Shown piece by piece: positions 60,574 through 64,000 of a stretch of DNA of 64,000 bases; positions within the stretch are counted from its first letter, which is position 1, and every line of letters begins with the position of its first letter. The stretch covers positions 465,199 to 529,198 of the forward strand of contig NSIV01000002.1 of assembly GCA_002633085.1 (NCBI GenBank), in the 5' to 3' direction. The notes beneath the pieces are model-generated. The model was not told the DNA's origin. It saw only the letters and a program-made list of their open reading frames with translations, and did no database searches. Source of the DNA: Curvibacter sp. PD_MW3 (GTDB lineage: Bacteria > Pseudomonadota > Gammaproteobacteria > Burkholderiales > Burkholderiaceae_C). A program made the position numbers and the translations under genes.

Positions 60574-61431
60574 ATGAAGGCGCTCTACGACATTCCGGCA
60601 CCGGCCAAGCTCAACCTGTTCCTGCACATCACGGGCCGGCGCGCCGACGGCTACCACCTGCTGCAGTCGGCCTTCATGCTGATCGACTGGGCCGACACCC
60701 TGCATTTCGAGCGCCGCACCGACGGCAGCATCAGCCGCGAGGACCTGCTCAAGCCGCTGCCGGCCGACGACCTGATCCTGCGCGCCGCGCGTGCGCTGCA
60801 GACCGCCAGCGGCACCACGCAGGGCGTGCACATCGGCGTGGAAAAACGCCTGCCGGCGCAGGCCGGCATGGGCGGCGGCTCGTCCGATGCGGCCTCCACC
60901 CTGCTGGCACTCAACCAGCTGTGGCAACTGAATTTCAGCCTGCCGCAGCTCGCCGCCATTGGCCTGACGCTGGGCGCCGATGTGCCCTTCTTTCTGTACG
61001 GCCGCAACGCTTGGGTCGAAGGCATCGGCGAGCAGATCACGCCGCTGGATGTGCCGCGCGGCCAGGTGCTGGTGGTCAAACCAGATGCCGGACTCGAAAC
61101 AGGTGCAATTTTTTCTGATCCGACCTTGAAGCGCGACAGTATTGCTGCTACAATCTCAGGCTTTGCTGCAGACCCGTACAGCTTCGGCCACAACGACTTG
61201 CAGCCTGTTGCCCAGAAACTTTGCCCTGGTGTGACCCAAGCCATCGACTGGCTGGCCACGCTCGGATTGCAGGGTCGGATGACAGGTTCAGGAAGCGCCG
61301 TTTTTGCATGGGCACCGCCCTCTTTGCGTGTTCCGAAGGCGCCGGACACGATGGAGGCCAGGTTGTGCAGCAACCTGGATGTTCATCCTCTTGCAGGTTG
61401 GGCGCCCAGCGATAGAGTTGTCGGTCGATAG
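60574..61431 (+). CDS. ispE: 4-diphosphocytidyl-2-C-methyl-D-erythritol kinase
   Basis: A 285-aa GHMP kinase of the non-mevalonate isoprenoid pathway. The three motifs are present: [42 protein letters not shown] (ATP loop) and [14 protein letters not shown]. Its length is that of the E. coli enzyme. A sigma-70-like promoter is embedded at 61126-61154 and probably serves tRNA-Gln and prs downstream. It begins 33 bases after lolB. Confidence 0.95.
   Translation: MKALYDIPAPAKLNLFLHITGRRADGYHLLQSAFMLIDWADTLHFERRTDGSISREDLLKPLPADDLILRAARALQTASGTTQGVHIGVEKRLPAQAGMGGGSSDAASTLLALNQLWQLNFSLPQLAAIGLTLGADVPFFLYGRNAWVEGIGEQITPLDVPRGQVLVVKPDAGLETGAIFSDPTLKRDSIAATISGFAADPYSFGHNDLQPVAQKLCPGVTQAIDWLATLGLQGRMTGSGSAVFAWAPPSLRVPKAPDTMEARLCSNLDVHPLAGWAPSDRVVGR
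61126..61154 (+). promoter_or_regulatory. Sigma-70-like promoter inside ispE
   Basis: TTGAAG and TACAAT are separated by 17 bases, five of six matches in the -10 and four of six in the -35. It lies about 300 bases before tRNA-Gln and prs, which otherwise lack a visible promoter. Confidence 0.5.
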
Positions 61432-61456
61432 CTGTTTTTCAGCTGTCAACCCGTGT

Positions 61457-61533
61457 AGGGGAGTCGCCAAGTTGGTTAAGGCACTGGATTTTGATTCCAG
61501 CACGCGAAGGTTCGAATCCTTCCTCCCCTGCCA
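61457..61533 (+). tRNA. tRNA-Gln(TTG)
   Basis: A 77-nt tRNA with encoded CCA. Acceptor AGGGGAG pairs with CTCCCCT, discriminator G, anticodon loop TTTTGAT with TTG, T arm GGTTCGAATCC. The first base is A rather than the U found in E. coli tRNA-Gln. It lies between ispE and prs. Confidence 0.96.
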
Positions 61534-61568
61534 AATTTTTCTGGGTATTAATCGCTGGGACGTCGTTC

Positions 61569-62546
61569 ATGCAGGTCGCTCCTTCCCCTGATTTCATGCT
61601 TTTCACCGGCAATGCCAATCCTGGCCTGGCCGCTGACATTGCCAAGTACCTCGGCATTTCGCTGGGGGCTGCTACCGTGGGCCGTTTCTCCGACGGCGAA
61701 GTCACGGTCGAACTCAACCAGAACGTGCGTGCCCGCGACGTCTTCGTGATCCAGTCAACCTGCGCGCCGACCAACGACTCCCTGATGGAGTTGCTGATCA
61801 TGGTCGATGCGCTCAAGCGTGCCTCGGCCGAACGCATCAGCGCCGTCATCCCGTATTTCGGTTATGCGCGCCAGGACCGCCGTCCGCGCTCCACCCGCGT
61901 GCCGATCACGGCCAAGGTGGTGGCCAACATGCTGCAAGCCGTGGGCGTGGCCCGCGTGCTGACCATGGACCTGCACGCCGACCAGATCCAGGGCTTCTTC
62001 GATATCCCGGTCGACAACATCTACGCTTCGCCGGTACTGCTGAGCGACCTGCGCCAGAAGAAATACGAAGACCTGATCGTGGTCTCGCCCGACGTCGGTG
62101 GTGTGGTGCGCGCCCGTGCGCTGGCCAAGCAACTCGGCTGCGACCTGGCCATCATCGACAAGCGCCGCCCCAAGGCCAATGTGAGCGAAGTGATGCACGT
62201 CATCGGCGAGATCGAAGGCCGCAACTGCGTGATCATGGACGACATGATCGACACCGCCGGCACGCTGGTCAAAGCCGCCGAGGTGCTGAAAGAACGTGGC
62301 GCCAAGAAGGTCTATGCGTATTGCACGCACCCGATCTTCTCCGGCCCTGCCATCGAGCGCATTTCCAAAGGCAATGCACTCGACGAAGTGGTGGTGACCA
62401 ACACCATCCCGCTGAGCCCGGCCGCTGCCGGCTGCTCGAAGATTCGCCAGATGAACGTGGCCCCGCTGATCGCGGAGACCATCCACCGTATCGCCAAGGG
62501 CGAGTCGGTCATGAGTTTGTTCTCGGACCAGGAAGACCTTTTCTGA
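61569..62546 (+). CDS. prs: Ribose-phosphate pyrophosphokinase
   Basis: A 325-aa PRPP synthase, class I, feeding purine, pyrimidine, His and Trp synthesis. Marks are [71 protein letters not shown], the [17 protein letters not shown] loop and the PRPP signature [17 protein letters not shown]. The ATG at 61569 follows the tRNA; the upstream open frame runs through tRNA-Gln and is not translated. The GGGACG ribosome site is weak. Confidence 0.96.
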   Translation: MQVAPSPDFMLFTGNANPGLAADIAKYLGISLGAATVGRFSDGEVTVELNQNVRARDVFVIQSTCAPTNDSLMELLIMVDALKRASAERISAVIPYFGYARQDRRPRSTRVPITAKVVANMLQAVGVARVLTMDLHADQIQGFFDIPVDNIYASPVLLSDLRQKKYEDLIVVSPDVGGVVRARALAKQLGCDLAIIDKRRPKANVSEVMHVIGEIEGRNCVIMDDMIDTAGTLVKAAEVLKERGAKKVYAYCTHPIFSGPAIERISKGNALDEVVVTNTIPLSPAAAGCSKIRQMNVAPLIAETIHRIAKGESVMSLFSDQEDLF

Positions 62547-62560
62547 TCCAGACAAAAAGT

Positions 62561-62591
62561 GGATCCGCACACCTCTGAGTCGTGCGGGTCC
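62561..62591 (+). other. Hairpin between prs and rplY
   Basis: A ten-base stem GGATCCGCAC/GTGCGGGTCC, one G-U pair, loop of eleven bases, with TTGTT after it. A second, smaller inverted repeat (GGAGTC...GACTC) lies at about 62602-62627 just before the rplY ribosome site. It could be a weak terminator or a structured leader of rplY. Confidence 0.5.
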
Positions 62592-62642
62592 TTGTTAAAC
62601 CGGAGTCACACTGGTCGCGGTGGACTCTTAATGGAGTGAACT

Positions 62643-63290
62643 ATGAAATTCGTCGCTTTTGAGCGCGCCAAGCAGGGCACGGGTGCGAGCCGCCGTCTCC
62701 GCAACACGGGTCGTACGCCCGCCATCGTCTACGGTGGCACCGGTGAACCGCTTCTGGTCGAACTCGATCACAACGCACTGTGGCACGCCCTGAAAAAGGA
62801 AGCCTTCCATTCGTCCATCCTCGACATGGAACTGAATGGCAAGGAACACAAGGTTCTGCTGCGCGACGTGCAAATGCACCCGTTCAAGCAACTCGTGCTG
62901 CACATCGACTTCCAGCGCGTGGACGCCAACACCAAGCTGCACATGAAGGTGCCGTTCCACTACACCGGTGAAGAGAACTCGCCGGCCGTCAAGCTGGACC
63001 TGTGCCTGGTCAACCACGTCATCACCGAACTCGAAGTGTCCTGCCTGCCGGCCGACCTGCCTGAGTTCATCAGCGTGGACCTGAGCGGTCTGAAGAAGGG
63101 CGAGTCCCTGCACCTGGCCGACATCAAGCTGCCCAAGGGCGTGACCGCTGTCAGCCACGGCAAGGGCAAGAGCAATCCGGTCCTGGTGTCGGTGGCTTCC
63201 CCGGCTGAAGAAGCTGAAGCTGCTCCGGCTGCTGCCGCTGCTGCTGAAGCCGCTCCGGCTGCTGAAAAGGCTCCGGCCAAGAAGAAGTAA
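62643..63290 (+). CDS. rplY: 50S ribosomal protein L25/general stress protein Ctc
   Basis: A 215-aa long-form L25 that binds 5S rRNA. The N-terminal L25 domain (about 1-95) contains [29 protein letters not shown] and [22 protein letters not shown]; the C-terminal TL5-type domain has the strands [33 protein letters not shown]. The tail (about residues 188-215) is Ala/Glu/Pro then Lys-rich with 13 of 16 Ala codons as GCT, unlike most of the window where GCC and GCG dominate, which fits strong expression. GGAG is seven bases before the ATG. Confidence 0.96.
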   Translation: MKFVAFERAKQGTGASRRLRNTGRTPAIVYGGTGEPLLVELDHNALWHALKKEAFHSSILDMELNGKEHKVLLRDVQMHPFKQLVLHIDFQRVDANTKLHMKVPFHYTGEENSPAVKLDLCLVNHVITELEVSCLPADLPEFISVDLSGLKKGESLHLADIKLPKGVTAVSHGKGKSNPVLVSVASPAEEAEAAPAAAAAAEAAPAAEKAPAKKK

Positions 63291-63315
63291 GTCCAGGCCC
63301 CGCTGCCTGAACTGC

Positions 63316-63346
63316 AACGGCCCACTTCGGTGGGCCGTTTCTTTTG
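63316..63346 (+). terminator. Terminator after rplY
   Basis: A ten-base perfect stem AACGGCCCAC/GTGGGCCGTT capped by a TTCG tetraloop, then TTTCTTTT. A strong Rho-independent terminator, separating rplY from pth. Confidence 0.93.
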
Positions 63347-63386
63347 GTAACTCAGGTACCCAGGGCGATGCATTGATAATCCGCGC

Positions 63387-64000
63387 ATGATCAAACTGTT
63401 TGTCGGCCTGGGCAATCCGGGCCCTGAATACGAAGGCACCCGACACAACGCCGGCTTCTGGTGGATCGACGCCGTGGCGCGCGAACTCAAGGCCAACCTG
63501 ACGATGGACAAGAGCTACCACGGCCTGGTGGCGCGCACTTCGGTCAAGGGCCAGACCGTCTGGCTGCTGGAGCCGCAGACCTTCATGAACCTGTCGGGCA
63601 AATCGGTGGCGGCGCTGGCGCGCTTCTTCAAGATCCAGCCGAACGAAATTCTGGTGGCGCATGACGAACTCGACATCGTGCCGGGCCAGGTCAAGCTCAA
63701 ACTCGGCGGCAGCCATGCCGGCCACAACGGCCTGCGCGACATCCACGGCCAGCTCGGCACCGACGACTACTGGCGCCTGCGCATCGGCGTCGGCCATCCC
63801 GGCGTGAAGTCCGAAGTGGTCAGCTGGGTGCTGAAGAAACCCTCGCCCGAACACCGCACCGCGATCGAGGACTGCATCGCCCGCTCGCTCAAGGCCCTGC
63901 CCGATCTGCTGGCCGGCGAGATGGAGAAAGCCACCATGCTGATCCACACCAGCAAGCCACCGCGGCCGAAACCGCCACGGCCCGCCCCCGCCCCCACGTC
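63387..64000 (+). CDS. pth: Peptidyl-tRNA hydrolase (3' end outside window)
   Basis: Releases peptidyl-tRNA that drops off ribosomes. The ATG at 63387 opens [24 protein letters not shown], with Asn10 and catalytic His20; later [11 protein letters not shown], the [10 protein letters not shown] motif with the catalytic Asp, and [13 protein letters not shown] are conserved. About 204 codons are inside the window and the frame is still open at the last base. The visible end is Pro/Arg-rich ([15 protein letters not shown]), an extension beyond the usual C-terminus. Confidence 0.95.
   Translation, partial: MIKLFVGLGNPGPEYEGTRHNAGFWWIDAVARELKANLTMDKSYHGLVARTSVKGQTVWLLEPQTFMNLSGKSVAALARFFKIQPNEILVAHDELDIVPGQVKLKLGGSHAGHNGLRDIHGQLGTDDYWRLRIGVGHPGVKSEVVSWVLKKPSPEHRTAIEDCIARSLKALPDLLAGEMEKATMLIHTSKPPRPKPPRPAPAPT

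Noticed and set aside
61491..61568. Start of prs within tRNA-Gln
   Set aside because: The codons lie in the tRNA gene; PRPP synthase homology begins at the ATG at 61569.

Overview
The window is GC-rich bacterial chromosome that reads as a betaproteobacterium of the order Burkholderiales, most likely family Comamonadaceae (the Polaromonas/Rhodoferax/Acidovorax/Hydrogenophaga neighbourhood). The support is: two Bug-type (TctC) solute receptors; the gene orders hemW-rdgB-rph-PP2C-STPK // yicC-gmk-rpoZ-spoT and mutM // TPR-lolB-ispE-tRNA-Gln-prs-rplY-pth; and two families of short interspersed repeats of the kind I recall from Comamonadaceae genomes. Nearly every base is assigned. No gene-free stretch exceeds about 225 bases, and I see no transposase, integrase, CRISPR array, rRNA or replication origin.

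Region 1 (1-5483, +) is the end of a branched-chain-type ABC uptake cluster (partial binding protein, LivF ATPase) coupled to an acyl-CoA synthetase, an enoyl-CoA hydratase and a thiolase, so it looks like an import, CoA activation and beta-oxidation unit. Region 2 (5547-9342, -) is peroxide and chromate defence: chrA, then ahpC-ahpF behind a promoter with an OxyR-like site. Region 3 (9420-18750) is mixed housekeeping and signalling: a YdcF protein, a two-receiver diguanylate cyclase, a CNNM/CorC-type membrane protein, apaH, an rhlE-type helicase, a tandem HD-GYP protein, an ornithine-cyclodeaminase-family reductase and dcd.

Region 4 (18855-25815) is an arylpyruvate-catabolism unit: LysR regulator, divergent iorA-iorB, a Bug receptor and a 4HBT thioesterase, followed by a Crp-like regulator. 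Region 5 (25906-33807) is glyoxylate/hydroxypyruvate metabolism: a MOFRL glycerate kinase/hydroxypyruvate reductase, a second Bug receptor, a small TonB-like lipoprotein, and a LysR regulator divergent from gcl-hyi-glxR, which together turn glyoxylate into glycerate and then phosphoglycerate. Region 6 (33998-38456) has a pseudo-receiver TPR protein, tRNA-Ser, rdgC, a small unknown protein, an SSB-like OB-fold protein and a CBS protein.

Region 7 (38524-49292) is conserved housekeeping: hemW, rdgB, rph, PP2C phosphatase and Ser/Thr kinase on the minus strand; yicC, gmk, rpoZ and spoT on the plus strand; then greB, tRNA-Arg, tRNA-CAU and hrcA on the minus strand. Region 8 (49386-50793) is a small redox module, a VOC protein and a quinol-monooxygenase-like protein divergent from soxR, with a near-perfect SoxR box in a 19-bp-spaced promoter. 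Region 9 (50927-64000) holds nadK-recN-rapZ, the minus-strand operon mutM-dynamin-mutY, then TPR-lolB-ispE, tRNA-Gln, prs, rplY and the start of pth.

Most notable are: the dynamin-like GTPase tightly coupled between the two 8-oxoguanine glycosylases; a 54-nt repeat family whose copies have become protein-coding sequence (part of IorB, the LolB signal peptide, the RNase PH C-terminus); a second repeat family that starts at gene stop codons; and the SoxR-controlled module.
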